A DNA stretch of 64,000 nucleotides from Novosphingobium guangzhouense (lineage in GTDB: Bacteria; Pseudomonadota; Alphaproteobacteria; Sphingomonadales; Sphingomonadaceae): positions 186,001 to 250,000 of the forward strand of contig NZ_LYMM01000040.1 in assembly GCF_002896965.1 (NCBI RefSeq), read 5' to 3'. Numbering within the stretch: position 1 is the stretch's first letter; each line of letters begins with the position of its first letter. The notes under the pieces are model-generated. The model saw nothing but the letters and a program-made list of their open reading frames with translations. It was not told where the DNA came from and searched no databases. Of this stretch, positions 1-8,816 are shown piece by piece. The position numbers and the translations under genes were made by a program.

Positions 1-1581
1 GTCGAAGACGATCAGCTGCTCGCCCGAATGGGTGCCGGTTTCGCGGTCGAACAGGGCAACGCGCAAGGGGATCGGCATGGCCTGCTTTTCGGGCTGTCCG
101 GGCGTTGCAGGTACGGACTGGGTGAGCGTGAGTACCGCCTGAGTGCCGTTGTGTACCAGTTGTGCGGCAACCTGCGGCGTGCCTGCCTGCGAGTACCAGA
201 GGCGGAATTGCGCAAGGTCCAGCCCGGCGCCGTCCTCGATCGCCTTGACGAAGTCCTCGCAGGTGGCGGCTTCTCCGTCATGGCGGTCGAAATAGAGGTC
301 GGTGCCCTGGCGGAACCGTTCCACGCCCGCCATGGTGCGCATCATGCGGATCACCTCGGCGCCCTTGTTATAGACGGTTGCGGTGTAGAAGTTGCTGATT
401 TCCTGATAGGAATCGGGACGGATCGGATGGGCCAGCGGGCCGGAATCCTCAGGGAACTGGGCGATCCGCAGGACGCGCACGTCCTCGATCCGCTTGACCG
501 CCTCGCTGCCCATGTCGGCGCTGAACAGCTGATCGCGAAGGACGGTGAAACCTTCCTTGAGGCTCAGCTGGAACCAGTCACGACAGGTTACGCGATTGCC
601 CGACCAGTTGTGGAAGTATTCGTGGCCGATCACCCCCTCTACCGCATCGTAATCGCCGTCGGTCGCCGTCTCGGGGTCGGCAAGGACGTAGCGGGTATTG
701 AAGATATTGAGGCCCTTGTTCTCCATCGCACCCATGTTGTAGTCGGACACGGCGACGATATTGAACAGATCAAGGTCGTATTCGCGGCCGAATGCTTCCT
801 CGTCCCACTTCATCGAATTGATCAGCGAATCCATCGCGTGCTGAGTGCGGTCCTCATCCCCCGGCCGGACCCAGATGTTGAGGTCCACCTTGCGGCCGCC
901 CATCGTCGTGAAGTGCGCGGCGTTGGCCACCAGATCGCCCGCCACCAGCGCGAAGAGGTAGCTCGGCTTGGGCCAGGGATCGTGCCATTCGGCCCAGTGC
1001 GCACCATCTTCGCCATCGCCGCTGGCAGTGCAGTTGCCGTTGGCGAGAAGGATAGGGAACTGCGCCTTCGGCCCGCTCATCCGCACGGTGTAGGTGGACA
1101 GCACATCCGGCCGGTCGGGGAAGAAGGTGATACGGCGGAACCCTTCCGCCTCGCACTGGGTACAGAGCATCCCGCCCGAGGCGTACAGGCCCATGAGCTG
1201 GCTGTTCGTGGCCGGATTGAGCGCGGTTTCAACCTCGACCACATGCGTATCGCCGCTCAGTTCCACGAGCAGGTCGGAGCCGTCGAGCCGCCAGTCGTTG
1301 ACGTCCTTCCCGTCCACCCGGACCGCCAGCGGCGCGATCTGGTCACCGTTGAGACGCAGGGTGGAAGCCCCGTTTCCTGCGGCGTTGCGGTTGACCGACA
1401 GCTTGGCGGTGACATGCGTGGCATCAAGGCCGAGGCGGAAATCGAGCGCGACTTCGGGCACCAGCCATGCGGGCGGCAGGTAATCCTCGCGTCGGATCAC
1501 CGGGGGCGCTGCGGGCGGCGGCGCGGCGTCGGCGATCTGGGTGTTCTCGACGGGCTCGGAAGGTCTGCTGGCGATATCCAT
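1..1581 (-). CDS. pepN: Aminopeptidase N (M1 family), 5' part, C-terminus outside the window
   Basis: Cytoplasmic zinc aminopeptidase that removes N-terminal residues from peptides. The frame is open from ATG at 1581 to the window edge, giving 527 residues of a family usually near 870 residues, so the gene is cut by the window and not broken. Visible M1 hallmarks are the substrate-anchoring GAMEN at residues 284-288 and the zinc motif HEYFH at 320-324, with the third ligand Glu at 343 (HEXXH-X18-E). HEYFHNW is the form seen in E. coli-type PepN. The first 25 residues are a proline/alanine-rich tail before the domain. The gene is divergent from the SDR-like gene at 1691, about 110 bases away. 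Confidence 0.97.
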   Translation of the reverse strand, partial: MDIASRPSEPVENTQIADAAPPPAAPPVIRREDYLPPAWLVPEVALDFRLGLDATHVTAKLSVNRNAAGNGASTLRLNGDQIAPLAVRVDGKDVNDWRLDGSDLLVELSGDTHVVEVETALNPATNSQLMGLYASGGMLCTQCEAEGFRRITFFPDRPDVLSTYTVRMSGPKAQFPILLANGNCTASGDGEDGAHWAEWHDPWPKPSYLFALVAGDLVANAAHFTTMGGRKVDLNIWVRPGDEDRTQHAMDSLINSMKWDEEAFGREYDLDLFNIVAVSDYNMGAMENKGLNIFNTRYVLADPETATDGDYDAVEGVIGHEYFHNWSGNRVTCRDWFQLSLKEGFTVLRDQLFSADMGSEAVKRIEDVRVLRIAQFPEDSGPLAHPIRPDSYQEISNFYTATVYNKGAEVIRMMRTMAGVERFRQGTDLYFDRHDGEAATCEDFVKAIEDGAGLDLAQFRLWYSQAGTPQVAAQLVHNGTQAVLTLTQSVPATPGQPEKQAMPIPLRVALFDRETGTHSGEQLIVFD

Positions 1582-1690
1582 GCCTGTTACTTAGAGCGTC
1601 GGCAGCCGATTGCCAGCCGGGGAATCGTCATAGTCGGTCAGGCTGCGGGCGGGGTGGGCATGATGCGAGACCTCGGCTAGTTAGCTTGCC

Positions 1691-2506
1691 ATGCGCCGCC
1701 TGTTCATCTTCGGTCTCGGCTATACCGCCGGTTTCATCGCCACGCTGTTCGAGGCGCAGGGCTGGGAAGTGATCTCCACCGGCAGCGAGGGCACCCTTGC
1801 CTTCGACGACGAGGGCAGCGTTCGGCTGGCTCTGGCGGATGCGGATCACGTCCTCTCCTGCGTCCCGCCGGGCAGCGAAGGGCGCGGCGAGCCGCTGGAT
1901 TTCGTGCTCGAACGCTATGGGAATGCGCTGAAAGGGAAGGCGCTTTCGTATCTCTCCTCCACCGGGGTCTACGGCGACACCGGAGGGGCCTGGGTGGACG
2001 AAAGCGCACCTGTCGTCTCGGGCACCGGCACCGGCCGCCGCACCGCGCGGGCCGAGGCGGACGCGGAATGGCTGGCCATGGGTGCAAGGGTCTATCGTCT
2101 GCCGGGGATCTACGGCCCCGGCCGTTCGATGCTGGAGCGCGTAGCCCAAGACCGCGCCCACCGGATAGACCTGCCGGGGCAGGTGTTCAGCCGCGTCCAC
2201 GCAGAGGATATCGCGGCCGGCGTGCTGGCCGGGATCGGGGCCAGTGCGGGGGCCTACAACCTTGCCGACGACCTGCCCTGTCCGCAGAATTGGGTCGTGG
2301 AAGAAGCCTGCCGCCTGACCGGCGCGCCGCTGCCGCCGCTGCTGGGGCTTGAGGAAGCGCAGCTCTCCCCAATGGCACGGGCGTTCTATGCGGAGAACCG
2401 GCGCGTTGCGAACGGCAAGGCAAGGCGTGTGCTGGGCTGGCGGCCGCGCTATCCCACTTACGTCGAAGGGCTAGCCGCGCTTGCGCGCGACCAGCGCGAT
2501 CACTAA
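1691..2506 (+). CDS. SDR-like NAD(P)-binding protein (epimerase family)
   Basis: 271-residue protein of the atypical short-chain dehydrogenase / NAD-dependent epimerase superfamily. It opens with a Rossmann beta strand and glycine turn, IFGLGYTAGF, at residues 6-15. Later it carries YLSSTGVYGDTGG and YRLPGIYGPGRS, which recur in NAD-dependent epimerases and YeeZ-like proteins. A clear Y-x-x-x-K catalytic pair is not evident, so the reaction is unknown. The start at 1691 directly precedes the Rossmann strand. Its last 36 bases overlap the 3' end of the convergent EamA gene. The superfamily is well supported; the substrate is not. Confidence 0.85.
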   Translation: MRRLFIFGLGYTAGFIATLFEAQGWEVISTGSEGTLAFDDEGSVRLALADADHVLSCVPPGSEGRGEPLDFVLERYGNALKGKALSYLSSTGVYGDTGGAWVDESAPVVSGTGTGRRTARAEADAEWLAMGARVYRLPGIYGPGRSMLERVAQDRAHRIDLPGQVFSRVHAEDIAAGVLAGIGASAGAYNLADDLPCPQNWVVEEACRLTGAPLPPLLGLEEAQLSPMARAFYAENRRVANGKARRVLGWRPRYPTYVEGLAALARDQRDH

Positions 2507-3388
2507 CCCCGCCAGCGCCAGCACGGCGCCGCCGATGGCAAGTCCGGTCCATCGATAGCCTTCGAACAGGGTCGAAAGCGCCATCGCCACAACCGGCACC
2601 GCAACGCCGTTGTACGCCGCGCGACCGGGGCCAAGTTCGCGGATCAGCATGAAATAGAGCGGGAAAGTCACCACCGACCCGGCGATGGCAAGGTAGGCAA
2701 TTCCGGCCAGATATTCCCAGCGGGTTTCCATCACCGGCGCCCCCACCGTGGCAAGGCTCCAGCCGGCGTCGATAGCCGCGCCCAACAGCATAGCCCATGC
2801 CAGCATCGGCACCATCGGCTGCGACCGGCCCAGCTTCGTCCCCTGCAGGATGTTGGCGGTAGAGGCGCTGAGGATGCCTGCGCAAGTCATCAGCACGCCC
2901 AGCGCTACCCTGCCTTCGGGCGGGGCGCTGCGATATTCGTGGACCATCAGCAGCGCGATGCCCACGATCGCCACCAGCGATCCCGCGACGAAGCCCGGCG
3001 TCACTTTCTGACCAAGGAAAACCCGCGCCAGCACCGCATTGGGCAGCATCAGCAGCGCATAGCACACCGCCACCAGCCCGGACGTCAGATGGATTTCGGC
3101 CTGATAGACGAACTGGAAATTGCACACGAACTGGCTGAGCCCGACCAGCAGCGCCAGCCCCATGCCCTGCCGGGACAGACGCAGACTGTCGCGCCGCAGC
3201 AGCGCCAGCACCAGCATTCCCACCCCGGCCAGCGCGAAACGGTACGTGATCGACCATGTCGGCGGCACTGCCCCGACCTGATCCTTGATCACCAGCCAGG
3301 TCGACCCCCAGATCGCGGTGACGACAAGGAAGGCGAAGATCACCTTCCCGCGCGAAGCGGGCTCCTGCGTTGCGGTAGCGGCGGTCAC
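2471..3388 (-). CDS. EamA-family (DMT superfamily) transporter
   Basis: 305-residue inner-membrane protein with about ten hydrophobic segments in two EamA repeats. The first begins FAFLVVTAIWGSTWLVIKDQ and carries the family's W-G-x-x-F/W motif. Family members export amino acids, metabolites or drugs, and the substrate cannot be read here. The start is taken as GTG at 3388-3386, because it overlaps the stop of the upstream threonine-aldolase gene in a GTGA arrangement, which implies translational coupling. A longer frame to 3442 only adds an unlikely arginine-rich leader. Coupling to an amino-acid lyase makes amino-acid export plausible, but that is inference. The 3' end overlaps the convergent SDR-like gene by 36 bases. 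Confidence 0.93.
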   Translation of the reverse strand: MTAATATQEPASRGKVIFAFLVVTAIWGSTWLVIKDQVGAVPPTWSITYRFALAGVGMLVLALLRRDSLRLSRQGMGLALLVGLSQFVCNFQFVYQAEIHLTSGLVAVCYALLMLPNAVLARVFLGQKVTPGFVAGSLVAIVGIALLMVHEYRSAPPEGRVALGVLMTCAGILSASTANILQGTKLGRSQPMVPMLAWAMLLGAAIDAGWSLATVGAPVMETRWEYLAGIAYLAIAGSVVTFPLYFMLIRELGPGRAAYNGVAVPVVAMALSTLFEGYRWTGLAIGGAVLALAGLVIALVARKRG

Positions 3389-4386
3389 AGCGCCTCCAGT
3401 GCCCTGACGAGCGCGGACACGTGCGCCCCCTTCGCGTCCCACGACGTCACCAGCCGCGCGGCATCGGCGCCCCAGTCGTAGAAGGCGAAGCCCTGCCCGC
3501 GCAGCGCATCGCGCTCGGCCGCGGTGCAGGTAAGGAAAATCTCGTTCGCTTCCACCGGATGGAGCAGGCGATCCGGAACAGCCCCGGCGATCGCGGCGGC
3601 GGCGGCATTGGCGGCCCTCGCATTATCGAGCCACAGGTCGTCTTCCAGCATCGCAAGGATCTGCGCAGCCATGAAGCGCCCCTTCGATTGCAGGTGCCCG
3701 GCCCGCTTGCGACGGTAACGGATCGTTCGGGCGGCCTCGACATCGAAGAAGACGATGGCCTCCGCGCTCATGCCGCCGTTCTTGACGAAGCCGAAGCTGA
3801 GCGCATCGACCGCGCCGGCGGCCGCAGCCGGTGAACAGCCAAGATGCGCCACGGCATTGGCGAAGCGCGCCCCGTCCATGTGCAGGCCAAGACCGCGCGC
3901 CTTGGCAAAGGCGGCGATGGCGGCAACTTCATCGGGCCGGTAGACGCAGCCGTATTCGCTGGCCTGCGTGATCGAGATCGCGTGAGGCTGGACCTGATGC
4001 ACGTCGTCGCGGATCGGATCGATCACGGCGGCCAGAGTCTCAGGCGTGACCCGCGCACTCTGCCCCTGCGCCAGCAGCAGCTTGGCGCCGTGGAGAAAGA
4101 AGCCCGGCGCGCCCGCCTCGTCCATCTCGATATGCGCCTCGCGGTGGCAGACGACGGCGCCGTGCGGCGGCACCATGGCGGCCAGCGCAAGGCAGTTCGC
4201 GGCCGTCCCGCTCGCCACCCAGAGCACCGCGCACTCCCGCCCGAACAGCGCGGAAAACGTGGCGTCGAGGCGCCCGCTCAGCGCGTCGTTGTCGTAAGGC
4301 GCATCGGGCGCGTCGGCGTCCATCATCGCCTTCCAGACGGCGGGATGAACGGCGGCGGTGTTGTCGGACATGAACTGCATGACCAT
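3385..4386 (-). CDS. ltaE: Low-specificity L-threonine aldolase-type PLP enzyme
   Basis: About 333 residues, fold-type I PLP enzyme of the beta-eliminating lyase family, predicted to split L-threonine or L-allo-threonine to glycine and acetaldehyde. Diagnostic segments are SGTAANCLAL (cofactor phosphate region), GLHMDGARFANAV (the Asp contacting the PLP pyridine nitrogen), and SFGFVKNGGMSAE, whose Lys near residue 200 should bind PLP. Three in-frame ATGs lie within 15 bases (4386, 4380, 4371); the third, giving MSDNTAAVHP, is equally likely. It is co-transcribed with the EamA gene through a 4-base GTGA overlap and is divergent from the GNAT gene. Confidence 0.92.
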   Translation of the reverse strand: MVMQFMSDNTAAVHPAVWKAMMDADAPDAPYDNDALSGRLDATFSALFGRECAVLWVASGTAANCLALAAMVPPHGAVVCHREAHIEMDEAGAPGFFLHGAKLLLAQGQSARVTPETLAAVIDPIRDDVHQVQPHAISITQASEYGCVYRPDEVAAIAAFAKARGLGLHMDGARFANAVAHLGCSPAAAAGAVDALSFGFVKNGGMSAEAIVFFDVEAARTIRYRRKRAGHLQSKGRFMAAQILAMLEDDLWLDNARAANAAAAAIAGAVPDRLLHPVEANEIFLTCTAAERDALRGQGFAFYDWGADAARLVTSWDAKGAHVSALVRALEAL

Positions 4387-4444
4387 ATGCCCTGTAAGCG
4401 CAATTCAGGCGCGTCAAGCGAATGCTAAAAAGGAGAACCGCCCC

Positions 4445-4735
4445 ATGGTCGGCGTCACCATTACCAAGCACGAATTCGGATCGACCGGAGAATATCACGC
4501 GCACCTGGCGGACAGCGAACATATCGGCCGCCTGACCTGGACGCAGGAAGGCCCGGTGCGCCATGCGGACCATACTCTGGTGCCCGAAGCCATCGGCGGG
4601 CGCGGTGTCGCAGGGCGTCTGGTGGAGGCGCTGGTCGCGGACGCGCGGGAAAACAACTTCAGGATCGCGCCCGATTGCAGCTATGTGGCGGCCGCATTCA
4701 AGCGCCACCCGGAATGGGATGACGTGAAGGCCTGA
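4445..4735 (+). CDS. GNAT-like small N-acetyltransferase (YjdJ type)
   Basis: 96 residues. The segment LVPEAIGGRGVAGRLVEALV is the acetyl-CoA pyrophosphate-binding loop of the short GNAT family (COG2388/YjdJ-like), followed by RIAPDCSYVAAAFKRHPEW, the typical C-terminal signature with the Cys and the aromatic pair. The start is set by AGGAG at 4431-4435, nine bases before ATG 4445; the in-frame ATG at 4358 has no such site and would extend antisense into the neighbouring gene. The acceptor is unknown, as for most of this family. Confidence 0.9.
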   Translation: MVGVTITKHEFGSTGEYHAHLADSEHIGRLTWTQEGPVRHADHTLVPEAIGGRGVAGRLVEALVADARENNFRIAPDCSYVAAAFKRHPEWDDVKA

Positions 4736-4741
4736 GAGGCC

Positions 4742-5962
4742 TTAGCGCCCCCACCCACCGGCCAGGAACCGCTCCGCCAGCCCCGCAAGGAAGGCGGAGC
4801 CGCGCGGCATCACGCTTTCATCGACCATCATCTTCGTAGAGTGGATGCCGCAGCACTGGCGCCAGTCCGCCCCTTCGTGGCTGACGCCAAGGAAGAACAT
4901 AGCGCCGGGGACTTTCTCCAGCACATAGGCAAAGTCTTCCGCGCCCATGATCGGATCGGCAAGGCGCATGAACGCGGCCTCGCCCAGCAGATCGCGGGCA
5001 ACGCTCTCTCCGAAATCGACCGCGCCGGGATCGCACAGGGTCACCGGGAAGCCCTCCACCACGTCGACCTCGGCGGTCAGACCGTGCGCGCCCGCGATCC
5101 CGGCGGCGAGCAGCGGCAGTTCATCACGCAGACGGGCGCGGTTGCCAGGGGAAAGCGTGCGCATGGTGCCGGTCAGGGTCGCAGTGTCGGCGATGACGTT
5201 GTGGGCGGTACCCGCCTCAATCTTCGCGATGGTGACGACGACCGGGTCGAACACGCTGAACCGGCGCGCCACCATGGTCTGAATGGCGCCCACGATCTCG
5301 CAGGCGATCGGCACCGGGTCGAGCGTATCGTGCGGCATGGAGGCATGACCCCCGCGCCCGGTAACGGTGATCTTCAGCTGGTCCGCCGCAGCCATCAGCG
5401 GCCCCGCACGCCCGCCGATCAGGCCATGCGGCGCATTGGGCATGACGTGAAGGGCAAACGCCGCGTCAGGCAGCGCGCGGCCGGAACCCTCCCCGCCCAG
5501 CAGCCCATCGTCCAGCATGAACCGGGCGCCGTGGTAGCCTTCCTCTCCGGGCTGAAACATGAAGCGGACCTCGCCCGCCAGCCGGTCCGCCTGCGCGCAC
5601 AGCAGTTGCGCGGCGCCCGCCAGCATGGCGACGTGAGTGTCATGGCCGCAGGCATGCATGACGCCGGGAATGGTGGAGGCGAAGTCCAGCCCGGTTTCCT
5701 CGGGCATCGGCAGGGCATCCATGTCACCGCGCAACAGCACGCACCGGCCCGCACCCGCGCCACCCTTCAGCGTCGCGACGAGGCCGGTTGTGGACGGCCC
5801 CTCCGCCCATTCCAAGGGCAGGGGCGCCAGCGCCGCGCGGATCTTGTCCCGCGTCTTCGGGGTATGGAGGCCGATCTCCGGCTCTGCATGGATCGCGCGG
5901 CGCAAGGCCACGATGCTGTCGGAAAGGGCGGCGGCCTGCGCAACAAGGGTCATGCCACCCAT
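4742..5962 (-). CDS. M20-family metallo-amidohydrolase (hippurate hydrolase / HipO-like)
   Basis: 406-residue cytoplasmic dizinc peptidase of the M20D group, which hydrolyses N-acyl amino acids such as hippurate. Metal-site segments are VMHACGHDTHVAML, the acidic pair in MFQPGEEGYHGA, HVMPNAPHGLIG, and the C-terminal MGAEDFAYVLEKVPG that carries the last glutamate ligand. The inserted dimerisation domain with TGRGGHASMPH is also present. The length is normal for the family. It is convergent with the GNAT gene, with six bases between stops. The natural substrate is not predictable. Confidence 0.94.
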   Translation of the reverse strand: MGGMTLVAQAAALSDSIVALRRAIHAEPEIGLHTPKTRDKIRAALAPLPLEWAEGPSTTGLVATLKGGAGAGRCVLLRGDMDALPMPEETGLDFASTIPGVMHACGHDTHVAMLAGAAQLLCAQADRLAGEVRFMFQPGEEGYHGARFMLDDGLLGGEGSGRALPDAAFALHVMPNAPHGLIGGRAGPLMAAADQLKITVTGRGGHASMPHDTLDPVPIACEIVGAIQTMVARRFSVFDPVVVTIAKIEAGTAHNVIADTATLTGTMRTLSPGNRARLRDELPLLAAGIAGAHGLTAEVDVVEGFPVTLCDPGAVDFGESVARDLLGEAAFMRLADPIMGAEDFAYVLEKVPGAMFFLGVSHEGADWRQCCGIHSTKMMVDESVMPRGSAFLAGLAERFLAGGWGR

Positions 5963-5994
5963 GATACGCGCGGGCGCTTCCCTGTCGAGCGGCG

Positions 5995-7362
5995 TTACTC
6001 TTCCGGGCCGACTTCCGCGTCATCAGGCACGCCGACCGCGATTTTGCCGGCATCGACCTGCTTGAGCGTGCGCCAGGCCATGACGCCCATCACCGCGTAG
6101 GACGTGGCCCCGGCCAGCGCCACGGCCCATGCCGCGCCGCTCGGCCCGATCGGGATGAACTGCCAGAGGCCCACGCCCAGCGCCGCCAGCGCAATGAGAC
6201 GCGCAACCAGCGACTGGCGCGCGCGCCCGGTGGAGTGCAGCACCGGTTCGAACGCCACGCTGGCAAGGTCGAAGCTGGCGGCCACGGCCAGCGGGATGAG
6301 GATCGATGCGCCGCTTTCGAAATCGTCGCCGCCGATCATCGCCAAGAGCTGCTCGCCAAGGAAGTAGGCCACCGCCACCACGGCAAGGCCCGCGCCGCCC
6401 GCGATAAGGCTGGTCTGCAGCGCCAGTTTGCGGAATTCCTCGGCCTTGGAGGCGACGCGCACGCGCGCCACTTCGGCGTAGACAGAGCGGGTCAGCAGCG
6501 TCGACAGCTTGCTCAGCGCCTGCGACAGTTGCGAGGCAAGGCGATAGAGGCCCGCCGCCTTCGTCCCAACCCAGCCGCCGACGACCAGCAGCGGCCCGTT
6601 CTTCATGGCCGCGTCGATCGCCGAGCCCATGTAGGTGACGAAGAAGAACTGCGTGACGCCGGGATTCTCGCGGATCGCCTGCGGCAACTGGAACAGGTAG
6701 GAAATCCGCACCGCCTGCGGGCACAGGCGCCGCGCCATGATCCAGTAGAGAATGGCCTCCAGGATATCGATCGCCGCCCAGGCTGCCAGGAACCGGCCGA
6801 CCGTTGGCCCGGTGAACCAGATGATCAGCGCACAGACCAGCCGTCCGCTCGGCACGATCGCCTCGACATAGACGGCCATGTCGAAGCGGTTGAGCGCGCG
6901 CACGATCCCGGTCGGGGCCGAAACCAGCGCCCACAGCGAGCCGACGCAGTACCAGAAGGCCACGTCGATGAAGCTGGGATTGAGATCCAGCATATGCGCG
7001 AAGCCGAAGATCATGATCGCCGCAAGGCCGCAGCCGAGAATCGCGCCGACCGCGTCGATCACCCCGCACAACATGCCAAGACGACCGAACTTCTCCCAGT
7101 CCTTGGCGTGGACGTGTTCGGAGCCGTAGCGCACCACGACTCGCCAGGTCTGGAAGCCCGCCAGCGCGGTCAGCGCCTGCGCGGTGCCGAAGATCAGAGA
7201 AAAGTGGCCGAAATCCTTGAGGCCAAGGGTGCGCGTCTGGATGGCAAGGTAGGCCAGGCCGCAGATCGCGCCGAAGCCCTTGCCGCCGAGCAGCCAGGCG
7301 GTGTTCTGAAGTATCCGCCCTAGCGGAGATGCACTCTCCTGGCGGTAGCGTTTGGCGGACAT
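5995..7362 (-). CDS. Lipopolysaccharide/polysaccharide-type flippase (MOP superfamily)
   Basis: 455 residues with about 12-14 hydrophobic segments, beginning with LGGKGFGAICGLAYLAIQTR, which is typical of Wzx/RfbX-like oligosaccharide-lipid flippases. These move lipid-linked saccharides or lipids across the inner membrane. The start is set at ATG 7362 (MSAKRYRQ); the frame stays open to 7503 but that extension is proline-rich and has no ribosome site. It faces away from the nucleotidyltransferase gene at 7575, and no glycosyltransferase genes are near. A role in flipping the product of the adjacent lipid-synthesis cluster is attractive but is inference. Confidence 0.88.
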   Translation of the reverse strand: MSAKRYRQESASPLGRILQNTAWLLGGKGFGAICGLAYLAIQTRTLGLKDFGHFSLIFGTAQALTALAGFQTWRVVVRYGSEHVHAKDWEKFGRLGMLCGVIDAVGAILGCGLAAIMIFGFAHMLDLNPSFIDVAFWYCVGSLWALVSAPTGIVRALNRFDMAVYVEAIVPSGRLVCALIIWFTGPTVGRFLAAWAAIDILEAILYWIMARRLCPQAVRISYLFQLPQAIRENPGVTQFFFVTYMGSAIDAAMKNGPLLVVGGWVGTKAAGLYRLASQLSQALSKLSTLLTRSVYAEVARVRVASKAEEFRKLALQTSLIAGGAGLAVVAVAYFLGEQLLAMIGGDDFESGASILIPLAVAASFDLASVAFEPVLHSTGRARQSLVARLIALAALGVGLWQFIPIGPSGAAWAVALAGATSYAVMGVMAWRTLKQVDAGKIAVGVPDDAEVGPEE

Positions 7363-7415
7363 TGGCTCGCATTTGGACGAGGGTTGGGTCAGTTGCAAGG
7401 GTATCGCTCGTTCTT

Positions 7416-7443
7416 CCACGTAATGGCAGCCACGTAGTGGCAA
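7416..7443. repeat. Tandem 14-bp direct repeat in a divergent promoter region
   Basis: Two adjacent 14-base units, CCACGTAATGGCAG and CCACGTAGTGGCAA, differing at two positions. Each unit contains a CCAC-N3-(A/G)TGG dyad, the second being perfect (CCACGTAGTGG). They sit in the 212-base gap between the flippase and nucleotidyltransferase genes and could be operator half-sites. The first nine bases of unit 2 recur at 9957-9965, just upstream of the CDP-alcohol phosphatidyltransferase start; one 9-mer match in 64 kb is not statistically remarkable. Confidence 0.4.
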
Positions 7444-7574
7444 TGTTGGGCCAGTCGGATCGGGCGGCCAGACCGGACTGCCGGATCGGACTGGTCGGGT
7501 CACCCCCGCCAGAGCTTTCCCTTTCGCGCCGCAGTCGCTAGATGGCCCCTTCCCCCAAGCAGACTGAATGACAC

Positions 7575-8330
7575 ATGATCGAACACGCCATCCTTCTCAG
7601 CGCCGGCCAGGGCTCACGCCTGCTTCCCCTCACCGCCGAGCGTCCCAAGTGCCTGATCGACTTCTCCGGCCGCTCTCTGATCGAGTGGCAGATAGAGATG
7701 CTGGCGCGCGGCGGGGTGAAGCGGATCGACGTTGTCACCGGCTTCATGACCGACATGCTGGAAGAGCACCTGCAGTCGATCCGCGACCCGCGCGTGGAAA
7801 TCACGGTGCGCTTCAATCCCTTCTTCAAGGTGGCGGACAATCTGGGCTCATGCTGGATCGCGCGTGAAGCGATGCGTGGCGATTTCCTGATCCTCAACGG
7901 CGATACGCTGGTGTCGGAAGAGATCGTCCACAAGGTCCAGCAAGGCGCTGCCGGCCCGGACGGCAAGCCCTGGCCGGTCACCGTGACGGTGGACGTCAAG
8001 GCGGACGGCTACGACAGCGACGACATGAAGGTCGAACGCAGCCCCGAAGGCCGCCTTGTCCACATCGGCAAGACGCTGACGGCGGCGCAGTCCAATTCCG
8101 AATCGATCGGCTTCCTGGCGTTCCGTGGCGAAGGCGCGGACCTGTTCCGCGAAACCGTGCGACAAGCGATGCGCACGCCCGAAGGCGTCCAGCACTGGTA
8201 TCTCAAGGTGATCGATTCGATTGCCCCTACCGGCAAGGTCGGCACCGTTTCGATCGAAGGGCTGAACTGGGCCGAGGTGGACTTCCTCAACGACATCGAG
8301 ATCGCCACGTCGCTCACCGATACCTGGTGA
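7575..8330 (+). CDS. Nucleotidyltransferase, sugar-phosphate / phospho-alcohol cytidylyltransferase type
   Basis: 251-residue soluble protein of the NTP-transferase (RmlA/LicC-like) family, which couples a phosphorylated sugar or alcohol to CTP or another NTP. The N-terminus LLSAGQGSRLLPLTAERPKC is the G-x-G-x-R-x-x-P-L-T nucleotide-binding loop with its catalytic Lys, and LILNGDTLVSEE supplies a metal-binding Asp. Size and motifs resemble phosphocholine- or inositol-phosphate-type cytidylyltransferases, but the substrate cannot be fixed. It is separated from a CDP-alcohol phosphatidyltransferase by a small HIT gene, the arrangement expected if its product is a CDP-alcohol. Confidence 0.9.
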   Translation: MIEHAILLSAGQGSRLLPLTAERPKCLIDFSGRSLIEWQIEMLARGGVKRIDVVTGFMTDMLEEHLQSIRDPRVEITVRFNPFFKVADNLGSCWIAREAMRGDFLILNGDTLVSEEIVHKVQQGAAGPDGKPWPVTVTVDVKADGYDSDDMKVERSPEGRLVHIGKTLTAAQSNSESIGFLAFRGEGADLFRETVRQAMRTPEGVQHWYLKVIDSIAPTGKVGTVSIEGLNWAEVDFLNDIEIATSLTDTW

Positions 8331-8341
8331 GGTGAACTGCG

Positions 8342-8374
8342 CCGAGGGGGCTGAGCTTGTCTAAGCCTTCTCGG
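8342..8374. repeat. REP-like hairpin between convergent genes
   Basis: An 11-bp stem (8342-8352 with 8364-8374, including two G-T pairs) encloses an 11-base loop. The right edge of the stem and the loop contain CTGAGCTTGTC (8351-8361), whose reverse complement GACAAGCTCAG recurs in the intergenic hairpin at 57210-57220. It lies between the nucleotidyltransferase and HIT stops and may act as a transcription terminator for either gene, although it has no run of T residues. Confidence 0.5.
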
Positions 8375-8383
8375 TACGACCAG

Positions 8384-8812
8384 TCAGTCGAACGCGGCCT
8401 TCAGCCACGCCACCAGCGCATCAAGCTCCGCACCTTCCAGCGCCACGGCATGGCCAAGGTCCGGCATCTTGGGCCAGCCGCAATCGACGAATTCACGCCC
8501 CTGCCATTCGCGCGCGCCTTCGTAGCGGGGGATGACGTGGAAATGGACGTGCGGGTCCACCATCATCAGCATCAGGTAGTTCAGCTTCGCATAGCCGACC
8601 GCCTTGCCCAGCGCCGTCTCGATGGCGCCGGTCACGGCTTTCAGTTCGGCGTGCGCCTCTGCCGGAAGATCGCCGAAGGCGGTCGCGTCGCTCTTGGCTG
8701 CCAGCACCAGCGCGCCCAGCGTCGGCTGCGCCGGGCGGGCCAGCACGATCCAGTGGGCGAATTGCGCCACCGTAGTCGCGGGCCAGCCGAACTTTTCGAA
8801 CGTCGCGTTCAT
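8384..8812 (-). CDS. HIT-family nucleotide hydrolase/transferase
   Basis: 142 residues with the histidine-triad motif HVHFHVIPR, where the middle His is the nucleophile. HIT proteins hydrolyse dinucleoside polyphosphates, AMP-lysine or nucleotide-sugar type substrates. The start is ATG 8812 (MNATFEKFGWP), which is four bases beyond the stop of the CDP-alcohol phosphatidyltransferase; this argues for an operon with coupled translation, and against the longer frame starting at 8854. The context suggests it may clean up a CDP- or AMP-linked side product, but a plain Ap4A-type housekeeping role is equally possible. Confidence 0.92.
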   Translation of the reverse strand: MNATFEKFGWPATTVAQFAHWIVLARPAQPTLGALVLAAKSDATAFGDLPAEAHAELKAVTGAIETALGKAVGYAKLNYLMLMMVDPHVHFHVIPRYEGAREWQGREFVDCGWPKMPDLGHAVALEGAELDALVAWLKAAFD

Positions 8813-8816
8813 TGCC

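Noticed and set aside
28..1680. 550-codon plus-strand frame opposite pepN
   Set aside because: It is the antisense of the minus-strand pepN, whose GAMEN and HEXXH motifs prove the coding strand; long empty frames are common at this GC content.
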